A stretch of DNA of 23,042 nt from CAZIDL01 sp964537825 (GCA_964537825.1 CAZIDL010000040.1:1-23042), one strand, 5' to 3'. Numbered from the stretch's first letter, positions 7,096 through 14,892 are shown. Notes: generated from the sequence alone by a model not told the origin. Made by a program: numbers and translations.

Positions 7096-7884
7096 ATGAG
7101 CTCGATATCCGCTGTCATCATCACTTACAACGAAGAGGCCAATATCGGTCGCTGTTTAGCCCCCCTCCGGGATCTGGTCGAACAGATCCTGGTCGTGGAC
7201 TCGGGATCGACGGACCGGACCGTATCGATCGCTCAGGAAGCGGGAGCTGAGGTCATCGAACACCCATTCGAGAGCCATATCCAGCAAAAGAACCATGCGA
7301 TGGAGCAAGCCCGCTTCGATATGGTCCTCTCACTCGATGCTGATGAGGTGTTGAGCGAGGAAGCAGCCAAAGCTTTGCTCAAGGTCAAAGAGGGCGTCGA
7401 GAAAGATGGATACACTTTTCCCCGCCTCACCAACTACTGCGGAAAATGGATCCGGCATTGCGGATGGTATCCTGACCGGAAACTCCGTCTTTGGGACCGA
7501 CGCAAAGGAAAATGGGGTGGAATGAACCCCCACGATCGGGTGATCATGGAAAAAGGAAGTAAAATCGGGGACCTTAACGGTGATCTGCTCCACTATTCCT
7601 TTCCCAGCATCAGTTCCCACGTGGAAACGGCCAACAAGTTCTCGGGGATCGTTGCAGAAGAGCTCCTCGATCGGGGGAAGCGGCCGAACCTCCTTGTTCA
7701 CCTGATCGCGAACCCCAGCTTCACCTTTTTTAAGAAGTACTTCTTACAGGGAGGGTTCAGGGACGGGTATTACGGATTCGTGATCTGTGTGATCAGTAGC
7801 TATTACAACTTCCTCAAATACGCAAAGGGAAGGGAGCGCTTCCTGCGAAATTCAGGTCAGCCTTCACGGGACCAGACCAGATAA
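7096..7884 (+). CDS. Glycosyltransferase family 2, WaaE/KdtX-like (LPS core type)
   Basis: This is a 262-residue GT-A fold enzyme that transfers a sugar from a nucleotide-sugar donor at the cytoplasmic face of the membrane. Motifs are AVIITYNEEANIGRCL at residues 6-21, VVDSGSTDRT at 33-42 and the metal-binding DAD at 81-83 (LSLDADEVLS). Then come a YPDRKLRLWDR block and a GGMNPHDRV block, typical of the LPS core beta-1,4-glucosyltransferase (WaaE) subgroup. A hydrophobic stretch near residues 225-240 suggests membrane association. The acceptor is probably a lipid A-core sugar, by analogy only. It is last in the AI-2E and YihY run, and its final 28 bases overlap the convergent DinB-like gene. 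Confidence 0.9.
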   Translation: MSSISAVIITYNEEANIGRCLAPLRDLVEQILVVDSGSTDRTVSIAQEAGAEVIEHPFESHIQQKNHAMEQARFDMVLSLDADEVLSEEAAKALLKVKEGVEKDGYTFPRLTNYCGKWIRHCGWYPDRKLRLWDRRKGKWGGMNPHDRVIMEKGSKIGDLNGDLLHYSFPSISSHVETANKFSGIVAEELLDRGKRPNLLVHLIANPSFTFFKKYFLQGGFRDGYYGFVICVISSYYNFLKYAKGRERFLRNSGQPSRDQTR

Positions 7885-8306
7885 TCCAGCTCAGGAGGCT
7901 CGTAACCATAGCGCCTTAGAAGCATGATGATCTGAGCCCGATGGTGTATGCCGTGCCCGATGATATGGAAAAGGATGTCAGGCAGGCGATCGTAATGGGT
8001 CTTTCCGATCTCGTCGCGGTAGCTGATGGGTCGGTCGATCTCGTTCTTATCGAGCACCTTATGGGTCCATTCGAGATGATCATGATCGATCTGGTCCATA
8101 TCCCCGGGGCTATGGGTACCCCAAGGACGAAAAGGCGGCTGCTTCCCCTCGATACGGGCCAACCATAGACCATGAAGGTTCAACACATGGCTCATCAATT
8201 CGTGCAGATCCTCCTGTCCGACCAACTCAGGCCTGGTCAGGACCCGAAGGATCTCTTCGTTCATCGAACGATTGTAGTTGAACAGTTCGAGGAAACGCTC
8301 TTTCAT
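7857..8306 (-). CDS. DinB family protein (DinB/YfiT-like four-helix bundle)
   Basis: The 149-residue protein matches the DinB-like superfamily of putative metal-dependent hydrolases or thiol transferases. The three-histidine metal site is recognisable: His40 in MSHVLNLHGLW, then the paired histidines in GHGIHHRAQI near residues 117-125. The N-terminal helix (KERFLELFNYNRSMNEEIL) and C-terminal PPELDYLVW are also typical. Function varies widely in the family (mycothiol- and bacillithiol-linked reactions among others), so no substrate is given. Its ATG overlaps the stop of the upstream exported-protein gene by four bases (ATGA). Its 3' end overlaps the glycosyltransferase gene by 28 bases tail to tail, leaving no room for a separate terminator. 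Confidence 0.87.
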   Translation of the reverse strand: MKERFLELFNYNRSMNEEILRVLTRPELVGQEDLHELMSHVLNLHGLWLARIEGKQPPFRPWGTHSPGDMDQIDHDHLEWTHKVLDKNEIDRPISYRDEIGKTHYDRLPDILFHIIGHGIHHRAQIIMLLRRYGYEPPELDYLVWSREG

Positions 8307-8905
8307 GGGCGAGATCGGGTAAGCTCTTTCGACCGTTCGTTATACCGCTTCACAGCCTTTCCGATCTCTGAAAAAGCATATTTCCGCTCTTTCACATCAG
8401 CTGCGATCGTATCAAAAGGCAGGAAGGCACTCGCTGCCGCATCGGCATTCTTGATGCGGTCCAACCATTTGTTCTTCCGGACAAGGTGAAGTTCCCCCTC
8501 TTCTTCCTTCAACAGGAACACCCCTTTGCGAACGCTCGGCAGATCCTGACAAGAACAGGATCTGGAAGCATAACGCCCTCGGAACATGCTCATGCGTCCC
8601 TTTTCAACCCTATTTACCAATGAATGCTGAGCCACACCAGCTTTATCCTCAGATATGAAAATGCTACGATAAAACGTGCCATCCAGTTCTGCTCGTTCGA
8701 CCGAATCAGTCGGCAGATCCACCCAAGCTCCTCCATCCGAACGATACGCCACCCCATTGAAGATGCGCTCCGCTTTGTGACGAAAGGTGCCGCTCAGGGT
8801 ATCCCCTTTATTCAACGACACCCATCCCTCCCGTTGGACCTGCGCCTGAAGCTGCAAAGAACATAAAAAGAAAAGGGATGGTAAGATGAAAGCCTTTCGG
8901 ACCAT
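8303..8905 (-). CDS. Exported protein of unknown function
   Basis: The 200-residue product starts with a clear signal peptide (MVRKAFILPSLFFLCSLQLQAQ, probable cut after LQA near residue 20). The mature part begins with a small beta-rich module, GWVSLNKGDTLSGTFRHK, then FNGVAYRSDGGAWVDLPTDSVE, resembling a recurring Bacteroidota periplasmic layout ('...GDTLxGxI...'); no named family could be assigned. Two cysteines (SCSCQ) near residue 115 could form a disulfide or metal site. The C-terminus is basic and probably helical (KAVKRYNERSKEL). It is coupled to the DinB-like gene by an ATGA overlap, so the two are probably made together. Its promoter would lie in the 259-base gap shared with the LamG gene. 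Confidence 0.75.
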   Translation of the reverse strand: MVRKAFILPSLFFLCSLQLQAQVQREGWVSLNKGDTLSGTFRHKAERIFNGVAYRSDGGAWVDLPTDSVERAELDGTFYRSIFISEDKAGVAQHSLVNRVEKGRMSMFRGRYASRSCSCQDLPSVRKGVFLLKEEEGELHLVRKNKWLDRIKNADAAASAFLPFDTIAADVKERKYAFSEIGKAVKRYNERSKELTRSRP

Positions 8906-9021
8906 AGCGATCGATAAAAGTAGCGAAGAGGGAACGACCTGAGGGCGGCATTTTAAACACTCCTTTTTTCTGCTCTTTCCTTAGAGTTTAAGACCCTTCC
9001 CGATCCCCCGGCTATCACCAT

Positions 9022-9101
9022 CCGGACCTTTTTCATCTAAGACCCGGGAAAAGCCTTTATAAGGCTTTGGGAAAACAAGATTCTTAGGTGAAAGAACCGG
9101 G
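9022..9101 (+). repeat. Nested inverted repeats in the leader of the LamG cargo gene
   Basis: Outer arms 9029-9042 and 9082-9095 pair over 14 positions, 12 Watson-Crick and two T-G (t9036/g9088, t9030/g9094). These two would be G-U pairs in + strand RNA but A-C mismatches on the minus strand. CCGG blocks at 9022-9025 and 9097-9100 extend the stem beyond a small internal loop. Nested inside is a perfect 8-base hairpin, AAAGCCTT (9050-9057), loop TAT, AAGGCTTT (9061-9068). The strand asymmetry points to an RNA structure in the leader of the gene starting at 9165, about 60 bases downstream. Confidence 0.55.
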
Positions 9102-9124
9102 CGATAGTGATGAATTAGGTGAAA
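9084..9124 (+). repeat. TTAGGTGAAA direct repeat upstream of the LamG cargo gene
   Basis: TTAGGTGAAA occurs at 9084-9093 and 9115-9124, 31 bases apart (about three helical turns). The first copy is the 3' arm of the long stem beginning near 9029. The second copy could pair with the same 5' arm (12 pairs, 9029-9040 with 9115-9126), so the two folds exclude each other. It could instead be a tandem protein-binding site. Confidence 0.45.
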
Positions 9125-9164
9125 AAACGTAAATTGTTAAGCGTAATTCCTATTCTGAAGGTGT

Positions 9165-11723
9165 ATGAAATGCAATAAGACCCTCGCATTGGTCCTGCTG
9201 TCACTCTTTTCAGGGCCCATAGTGATCGCTCAGAGTGGAGGAGTGGCATGGTTCGATGCCCCTACGGAAAGTTATGTAGACCTGGGGTCGACCGACAGCT
9301 CCAATTGTTATTCAGACCTCCAGACGGACGACAAGCTTAGTGTAACCATGTGGGTGAAGTGGGATGACAAGGACGCTTCTAACGTGGGGAATTGGGCCAA
9401 TCGTCTCACCTATGCCGACTCGACCGGCAATGGGGACAACGGTACCTTTTGGTGTCAACACAACAACAAGAACGACCGCTTCGAATTCGCCGTCCAGACG
9501 ACGAACGGAAGGGATTACATCTTTTCCAACACCAACCCCCAGGAAGGTCAATGGTACCATGTGGCCCAGGTCTATGACGGATCGGAAATGCGGATCTACG
9601 TGGACGGGGTTCAGGAAGGCCAGATGACGAAGACCGGGAACCTCAACGTTTCCAGCAAATCCAAACTGAACATGGGGCGCTGGCCGAACGCAGCGAACAA
9701 CCATCGCTTCTTCGATGGATCAATGGACGAAATTTCGATATGGGACCGAGCTCTTTCCCAGCAAGAGATCGACAGCATCATGAATGATCCGGAGAGCGTG
9801 ACCAGTTCGAGCTATGACACGACCGGTCTTATCGGGTATTGGGATTTCGATGACTACAAGGTGGACGATAAGAGCCCCTGCAACAACGATGGAAGCTCGA
9901 GCGGTTCTTTCTCGACGGTCCCAGCAGGATCCGATGTGACGCGGAGCACAGCACCAGGGGATTGTAGCGACCCCAATAATTGGGACAATGGGGTTCCCAA
10001 TGATACCCTTACTGCCATCGTAGAGGACTCGATGTACTTGACCCAACCGATCTCCACCAAGAACCTCGTCATTAAAGACAGCCTTAACGATAACGGGGAC
10101 ACCATTACCATCAAAAGCGACCTGATCAACAAAGGCCAGTACATCCCATCGGGCGGAGCGATCGAATTCAACGGAAGCACGACCGATGTTCGCCATATCT
10201 ATGCGAACCGTGACCTCAAGGTGGACAAGCTCCTCGTCGACGTTCCCAGTGAAGTGAGCCTCGATTCAGGGGTCCTTCAGATCAAGGACGAACTTAAGGT
10301 AGCAAGCGGAACCCTCAATATCGCCGAGAAAAAGATCACTTTGCTTTCGGATTCCAGCGGGACCGCCCGCATAGCGCCTATCCCCACCGGATCCGAGATC
10401 AAAGGCCAAGTCGCAGTGCAACGTCACCTCCAGTCCGGAAACGCAGGATGGATCGATATGGCAGCTCCCAATCGGGACAGCGTCACCCTAGCAGAATGGG
10501 ACGATGACATCTACCTTTCCGGAAAGACGACCGGTGGGTTCGATGATGGCTGTTCATGGAGCGGCAGCTGTTTTTGGTCCGTCAAGCGTTCTGATAGTAC
10601 CGGATCGCTCGTCGACGTCACTTCCACTTCCACCCCGCTGGAGAACGGAAGGGGCTACGAGCTCTTTATCGGGGATGACGGAGGGATCAATACGATGAAC
10701 TCCGATACGACCGTGACGGTCAAAGGACGGATCCGGAAACCAGGAAGCTACACGATCGACGTCAACGATAACGGCTGGTCGCTCGTGGCCAACCCCTTCG
10801 CTTCCCCGGTCAAATTCGACCAGCTCGGAACGAACAACTTGGACCCCTCCTATTATGTAGCTGCCGCCACCGGTAGTTACGAATTCTACAACAAGAACAC
10901 GGGCAACTCGAGCCATCCCGACGTGGGGAACGTCATCGCTTCTTCGCAAGGATTCTGGGTTAAAGGGACCGGAAGCAACGCGTCCATCACCTTCAAGCAA
11001 TCCCACAAGACCAATAACGCAGCAAGCTTTTCGAAGAACGGGAAGCCCGACTTTTTCACCCTTCGTCTGACCGATGCATCCAATGGCCTCTCATCGGGCA
11101 TCGTACTGCACTTCAAGGGGGACAGCAGCAAGTTCGAACCGGTTCCCCATAAAGCTACACCCGTAAAGGGTTCACCCGATCTTCATACGCGCTCAAAGAA
11201 CGAAGGCCCCGTCCGATCCAGGTTCCTGGGAACTGAAAATGAACGGACGCTCGTCCCTTTGAAGGTCGTTCCGAAGGAACAAGGAACTTACACGTTCAAG
11301 GCCGAGGTCCCTGAAGCCCTACCTTACGAAAAAGTGGTCCTGATCGATAGTGCCAACGGGAACAGGCATGAGCTCTCAAAAGGGATGGCACAGGTCATGC
11401 TCAGCAGCAGCGATAGCGGAAGTTCCCGTTTTTTCCTTGAATTTTCGGACGATCCGGTATCGGTCCAACTGCACGAGCCCGCTTCTGAAGCTATAAGCGT
11501 TCGTTCGGAAAAGAAGAAGATCCAGGTTGTTGGAGTGCCCGCCGGAAAACGGTTCCGCGTGAGTGTGCACGATGCCCGTGGAAAACAGATAACCCCCATT
11601 CAGGAGGTCAGGTTCAACGGAAGTGGACAACGTGCGATCGGGAAAGTCCCCGAAGCGGGCATTTATTTCGTGAACCTGCAGAATTCCCGGGAGCGGATCA
11701 CGAAAAAGGTCCTCGTAAGGTAA
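9165..11723 (+). CDS. LamG-domain secreted protein with T9SS C-terminal sorting domain
   Basis: The 852-residue protein begins with a signal peptide (MKCNKTLALVLLSLFSGPIVIAQ, cut near residue 22). Residues about 25-235 form a LamG/concanavalin A-like lectin domain, with TMWVKWDD, GQWYHVAQVYDGSEMRIYVDG and MDEISIWDRALSQQEI, the pattern of the LamG_3 family found in carbohydrate-binding and adhesive proteins. A DPNNWDNGVPNDT segment near 265 opens a repetitive beta-helix-like region (about 265-400). A second beta-rich module (QRHLQSGNAGWIDMAAP to GFWVKGTGSN) follows, common in Bacteroidota surface proteins. The last 75 or so residues, ending AGIYFVNLQNSRERITKKVLVR, are a type A sorting domain. 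It is probably released or anchored at the cell surface. It stands alone between divergent and convergent neighbours; the start has a weak GAAGG seven bases upstream. Confidence 0.88.
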   Translation: MKCNKTLALVLLSLFSGPIVIAQSGGVAWFDAPTESYVDLGSTDSSNCYSDLQTDDKLSVTMWVKWDDKDASNVGNWANRLTYADSTGNGDNGTFWCQHNNKNDRFEFAVQTTNGRDYIFSNTNPQEGQWYHVAQVYDGSEMRIYVDGVQEGQMTKTGNLNVSSKSKLNMGRWPNAANNHRFFDGSMDEISIWDRALSQQEIDSIMNDPESVTSSSYDTTGLIGYWDFDDYKVDDKSPCNNDGSSSGSFSTVPAGSDVTRSTAPGDCSDPNNWDNGVPNDTLTAIVEDSMYLTQPISTKNLVIKDSLNDNGDTITIKSDLINKGQYIPSGGAIEFNGSTTDVRHIYANRDLKVDKLLVDVPSEVSLDSGVLQIKDELKVASGTLNIAEKKITLLSDSSGTARIAPIPTGSEIKGQVAVQRHLQSGNAGWIDMAAPNRDSVTLAEWDDDIYLSGKTTGGFDDGCSWSGSCFWSVKRSDSTGSLVDVTSTSTPLENGRGYELFIGDDGGINTMNSDTTVTVKGRIRKPGSYTIDVNDNGWSLVANPFASPVKFDQLGTNNLDPSYYVAAATGSYEFYNKNTGNSSHPDVGNVIASSQGFWVKGTGSNASITFKQSHKTNNAASFSKNGKPDFFTLRLTDASNGLSSGIVLHFKGDSSKFEPVPHKATPVKGSPDLHTRSKNEGPVRSRFLGTENERTLVPLKVVPKEQGTYTFKAEVPEALPYEKVVLIDSANGNRHELSKGMAQVMLSSSDSGSSRFFLEFSDDPVSVQLHEPASEAISVRSEKKKIQVVGVPAGKRFRVSVHDARGKQITPIQEVRFNGSGQRAIGKVPEAGIYFVNLQNSRERITKKVLVR

Positions 11724-11736
11724 AGGGCATCAAAGA

Positions 11737-12489
11737 TCAGCGGACATAGCTACCGCCGTTGATATCGATCGTAGAACCGGTCGCGTGGTCCATCGTTCCA
11801 CTTGCCAAATAAAGGATGGTCGGAGCAATATCCGCTGGAACGGTGAGCTCGCTCAAAGCTAACTGTTCCTTTAATTCTCGTTCATTATCACGGATCTCCT
11901 CCTCAGCCATAGGGGTCCGCACAAAACCAGGGGCTACGCTGAAGGCTTTGATTCCATCACGCCCCCAACCCCGAGCTATCGATTTGGTCATTGCGATCAA
12001 GCCTCCCTTTGAAGCCGCATAATCCAAATGCTCAGGGGTATCCCCTCGCCAAGCAGCTCGCGAGGCGATATTGATGACCCTCCCTTCATTCTGCTCTCTG
12101 AAATGCCGAATAGCCTCCCGGCAGAGGATACCTGGTGCGGTCAGGTTAATGGCCAATGTGCGTTGCCAGTCCCTAAACCATTCATCGGCTCGATCGATGG
12201 AGGAGGGAATGAAGACCCCTGCATTATTGATCAGGACGTCCACTTTTCCGTAATGCTCCAAAACCCTTGCGAACAAAGCCTCCACCTGCACTTCATCTTC
12301 AAGATCGGCCTGAAAAGGAACGGAACCGTTGTTCTCCCGGTAAGCAAGCTCCTCGACCTTCTTATTGTTCCTGAAATAATGAAGAGCAACTACAGCACCG
12401 GCACTCGCCAGATGCGTGAAAATGGCCTGACCGATGCCCCCAGATGCACCGGTCAGAAGGACGATCTTATCGGATAGGTCGAGCCTCAT
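11737..12489 (-). CDS. SDR family NAD(P)-dependent oxidoreductase
   Basis: This 250-residue classical short-chain dehydrogenase has TGASGGIG at 13-20, NNAG at 88-91, and the catalytic set Asn115, Ser143, Tyr157 and Lys161 (YAASK). PG-VRTPMA follows, and the C-terminus is TGSTIDINGGSYV. It is a soluble Rossmann-fold enzyme; the substrate cannot be read from sequence, and FabG-like or sugar/alcohol dehydrogenase roles are all possible. An ATG further upstream (12552) would add 21 residues that homologues lack, so the ATG at 12489 is used. A TATATTCG one mismatch from the TAnnTTTG box lies at 12511-12518, in front of this start. It follows the outer-membrane barrel gene by 63 bases and ends 13 bases from the convergent LamG gene. 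Confidence 0.9.
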   Translation of the reverse strand: MRLDLSDKIVLLTGASGGIGQAIFTHLASAGAVVALHYFRNNKKVEELAYRENNGSVPFQADLEDEVQVEALFARVLEHYGKVDVLINNAGVFIPSSIDRADEWFRDWQRTLAINLTAPGILCREAIRHFREQNEGRVINIASRAAWRGDTPEHLDYAASKGGLIAMTKSIARGWGRDGIKAFSVAPGFVRTPMAEEEIRDNERELKEQLALSELTVPADIAPTILYLASGTMDHATGSTIDINGGSYVR

Positions 12490-12552
12490 CGTTTTGGGAG
12501 GGATAGAAACCGAATATAGGGAGTCTGGATGATACCCGGACCATGTGCTCAA

Positions 12553-13146
12553 CTAGAACGCATACCCTAACCCCGCGTTCAGGGAGAGCGAAGCATCGAG
12601 ATCGCTCCGAAAACGTTGGGGATCTTCGATCCGCTCGTCGAAAGAAGAGGTCATCCGGCTATGATAAAGGCCCAGTCCGATCCCGATATCGGCAGAGGCA
12701 CCAGCGATCAAGGGGAGGTCCGCCCCGAAACCGATGTAATGCTCAAAGGTCCGATAGCGTTCGCTACGTGCTCCATCCCAGCCTTCTCGATGGACCAAAC
12801 GTTCCATATCATCGGTAAGCCTCGATCCCCAACGTCCGATGAACTGGTATTGCAGATACGGACGGATCGATTGACCGAAAGCGATCGGGTAAAAACGGTA
12901 ATTCCCTTTCACCCCCTGGAAACTTTTGTTCCGGTCCTCTAGAAGCGCTCCAGCATAAAGTGAACTACGTCCGATCTTGTAAGAGGCACCGATGGTGGTG
13001 AAGTTCAAATGACCGCTACCGGTGCTTTGGCGGTCAACACGTAGTGAAAAGGTCTTTTCCGGGCCTATTTTCTCTTGCTCCTGCTGAGCCTGAAGGGACA
13101 GGCTACAGGTAAAAAGGATCATTACAGAGGCGAATAGCGTTCTCAT
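12553..13146 (-). CDS. Small outer-membrane beta-barrel-like protein
   Basis: The 197-residue product carries a signal peptide (MRTLFASVMILFTCSLSLQAQ, cut near residue 20). The mature chain alternates hydrophobic and polar residues in aromatic-rich strands such as SLYAGALLEDRN, YRFYPIAFGQSIRPYLQYQFIG, YRTFEHYIGFGADLP and ADIGIGLGLYHSRM. It ends in aromatic Phe (SLNAGLGYAF), the usual BAM-recognised C-terminal signature of outer-membrane barrels. An 8-strand barrel of the OmpA/OmpX type is the best structural guess; no specific family was recognised. The ATG sits inside an 11-base inverted repeat (described separately), which may control translation. The SDR gene follows by 63 bases. Confidence 0.8.
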   Translation of the reverse strand: MRTLFASVMILFTCSLSLQAQQEQEKIGPEKTFSLRVDRQSTGSGHLNFTTIGASYKIGRSSLYAGALLEDRNKSFQGVKGNYRFYPIAFGQSIRPYLQYQFIGRWGSRLTDDMERLVHREGWDGARSERYRTFEHYIGFGADLPLIAGASADIGIGLGLYHSRMTSSFDERIEDPQRFRSDLDASLSLNAGLGYAF

Positions 13147-13196
13147 AGGAGTAGGTTCTTGAGGTTCAACTTCGATTCGAAGTTCCTCCTATGAGA
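13141..13196 (-). promoter_or_regulatory. Inverted repeat covering the start codon of the barrel gene
   Basis: TCTCATAGGAG (13141-13151) and CTCCTATGAGA (13186-13196) are perfect 11-base complements. The start codon of the barrel gene (13144-13146, minus strand) is inside the first arm. Between them lies a second palindrome, AACTTCGATTCGAAGTT (13168-13184), able to form a 7-base stem with a three-base loop. In the minus-strand mRNA the start codon would be held in a double hairpin. The upstream arm contains AGGAGG but has no start codon at a useful distance. Confidence 0.55.
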
Positions 13197-13227
13197 GCCC
13201 CCGGTTCTCCCCGGGATCACCGTTCTG

Positions 13228-13257
13228 AAAAAAAACCCCCTTTTGTACGAAAGGAAG
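13228..13257 (-). terminator. Rho-independent terminator after the DUF4168-like lipoprotein gene
   Basis: Read on the minus strand, the stem is CTTCCTTT, loop CGTACA, then AAAGGGGG (eight pairs, two of them G-U), followed directly by eight T residues (13228-13235). It lies about 95 bases past the lipoprotein stop at 13351 and probably ends the long glyA-to-lipoprotein run. Confidence 0.7.
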
Positions 13258-13350
13258 GAGGGGATAACTAAGTAGGATCGCCTAGCGGAAGACGAAGCTC
13301 CCTCACCCTATTTCAGGAGCAGCACTCCAAAAGTCCTGTTCCGTACAGGC

Positions 13351-13968
13351 TCAGCGGGCAGCAGCAGAGTCAGCTGCTCCCTTCTTGCGTAGCTTCTCGA
13401 AGCGTTTCTTCAATTTCGGATCTTTGTTGATCCCTTTTGCGATGGTATTGAAGCGCTTCCAGTCCATCCCCTCCTTTGACTCGACGATCTTACGGACCTT
13501 CTTCCGCATCTTTTGGAGCATTTTGCGTTGCTCCTTTTGGATCTCCTGGATCTGTCCTTTTTCCTTCTTACTCATGCCAGGGTCCTTTTTTTGGCGCTGG
13601 GCCATGAGGATCTGGCGGTATCGTTTCATGCTCATCTCCGATTCCTTCACCTTTTGCTGCTGATCCTTTTGGAATTCACGCTGAATCGGCATGACCTCCT
13701 GGCTGAGTTCGTAGAAAGTCTTCAGCTCCTTATCGCTAACGTCCAGTTGCTTCATCGAAGCACCACCAGGTCGTCCACCTTGTCCTCTTTGTCCGCCTTT
13801 CCTTGCAGATCCTCCTTCCTGCATACGCTGCCCACCTTTGGTAGGAGCTTTTCCCTGTTCCCCTTGCTCCGAGGAATTATCACCTCCGCTGGAGCCGCAT
13901 GCAAAAAAGAAGAGGGCCGAAAAGCCCATTAGGGCACTTTTCCGTATGGATCGCTTGAGCTCGTTCAT
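13351..13968 (-). CDS. Basic lipoprotein with DUF4168-like domain
   Basis: The 205-residue product has a lipoprotein signal peptide with lipobox LFFFAC and acylated Cys24. Residues about 25-72 are a Gly/Ser/Arg/Gln-rich linker with GGQR-type repeats (KGGQRMQEGG, RKGGQRGQGGRPGG). The rest is a very basic, probably all-helical domain: LDVSDKELKTFYELSQEVMP with MSMKRYRQILMAQ, and a second similar block ending MDWKRFNTIAKGINKDPKLKKRF. The elements 'D-S-ELK-F' and 'RF--I---I--DPKL--R' resemble DUF4168, a helical domain of unknown function. The strong positive charge would suit binding to anionic envelope polymers, but that is inference. It follows pnp by 84 bases and is followed by a terminator. 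Confidence 0.72.
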   Translation of the reverse strand: MNELKRSIRKSALMGFSALFFFACGSSGGDNSSEQGEQGKAPTKGGQRMQEGGSARKGGQRGQGGRPGGASMKQLDVSDKELKTFYELSQEVMPIQREFQKDQQQKVKESEMSMKRYRQILMAQRQKKDPGMSKKEKGQIQEIQKEQRKMLQKMRKKVRKIVESKEGMDWKRFNTIAKGINKDPKLKKRFEKLRKKGAADSAAAR

Positions 13969-14052
13969 ATCGTAATGTTTTTTAGAGGGGGCGAATATGC
14001 GGACTTATCGCGAGATCGTGGACCTTCTGATCGTTAAGATCCCTTAGATCCT

Positions 14053-14892
14053 TCAGGCCTCAGCTCTCGCATTCCTTGCCATCTCCGTGATAAGCCCTCT
14101 GTAGAGCCGAATAAGATCATCCTCTGCTTTTCCGGCAAGTTCGATCACTTCATCGATATCGATCGGCCGCAGGTCATCCGGATCGCATTCGTCCGTGATC
14201 ACGGTTATCGCAGAACAAGGAAGTCCCATGTGGCGGCAAGCGATCACTTCAGGGACGGTCGACATCCCTACGACATCTGCCCCGATGGTCCGTAAATAGC
14301 GGTATTCAGCAGCCGTCTCCAACATCGGCCCGGCAAGGGATACATAAACACCCTCGTTGAGGACCACCCCTTCCTGATGTGCACATTTTCGCAAGCTATC
14401 GTTCATCAACGGGTCATAGGGTTGGCTCATGTCGACGAAGCGGGAACCGAGCTCCTCGATATTGGGGCCGATCAACGGGTTATCCGGAAGAAGGTTGATG
14501 TGATCCGTGATCAACATCAACTGCCCCTTTTTCATCTCGAGGTTCATCGTCCCCCCGGCATTCGATATCAAGAGCTCCCGGATCCCGAGGAGCTTCATGA
14601 CCCGGATGGGGAATACCACCTGCTGCATGCTATATCCCTCGTAATAATGGAAACGCCCCTTCATCGCGATCACCTTCCGCCCGTCCAGGTCTCCGTAGAT
14701 CAACTTACCCGCATGGAATTCCACGGTCGCTTCGGGAAAATGCGGGATCTCCGTATAGGGGATCTCCTGTTCCACTTCGATATGTTCGGCCATCTTACCA
14801 AGGCCTGTCCCTAGGACGATGCCCGTTTCAGGAGCACTGACCCCCTGTAATCGAAGATGCTCTACACTCTCCTGGATCCGTTCGTATTCCAT
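14053..14892 (-). CDS. Purine-nucleoside phosphorylase (trimeric class I)
   Basis: The enzyme splits inosine and guanosine (and deoxy forms) with phosphate for purine salvage in the cytoplasm. The 279-residue length and motifs fit the trimeric PNP/MTAP family: GIVLGTGLGKM near residues 24-34, GRFHYYEGYS near 79-88, ISNAGGTMN near 109-117, the purine-site VSLAGPMLETAAEYRYLR, then GMSTVPEVIACRH and ITDEC. The DECDP in the base-binding region differs from the TNKA-type loop of animal PNPs and is common in bacterial ones. The fit to PNP is better than to MTA phosphorylase because GxSTVPE has Ser-Thr-Val-Pro-Glu. The gene follows ydcF by 51 bases. The symbol is left blank because deoD (hexameric) does not apply. 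Confidence 0.92.
   Translation of the reverse strand: MEYERIQESVEHLRLQGVSAPETGIVLGTGLGKMAEHIEVEQEIPYTEIPHFPEATVEFHAGKLIYGDLDGRKVIAMKGRFHYYEGYSMQQVVFPIRVMKLLGIRELLISNAGGTMNLEMKKGQLMLITDHINLLPDNPLIGPNIEELGSRFVDMSQPYDPLMNDSLRKCAHQEGVVLNEGVYVSLAGPMLETAAEYRYLRTIGADVVGMSTVPEVIACRHMGLPCSAITVITDECDPDDLRPIDIDEVIELAGKAEDDLIRLYRGLITEMARNARAEA

Noticed and set aside
9022..9101. The idea that the nested repeats are an integron attC site or a transposon end
   Set aside because: No integrase, cassette series or target duplication is present, and the arms lack the attC core ends. The G-U pattern fits RNA better.
12028..12477. A 149-codon open frame on the + strand
   Set aside because: It is antisense to the SDR gene, which has every catalytic residue.
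11737..12489. Assigning the SDR as a sepiapterin reductase to complete a biopterin pathway with FolE and PTPS
   Set aside because: Only general SDR motifs are visible, and it is distant from folE, so no substrate can be assigned.
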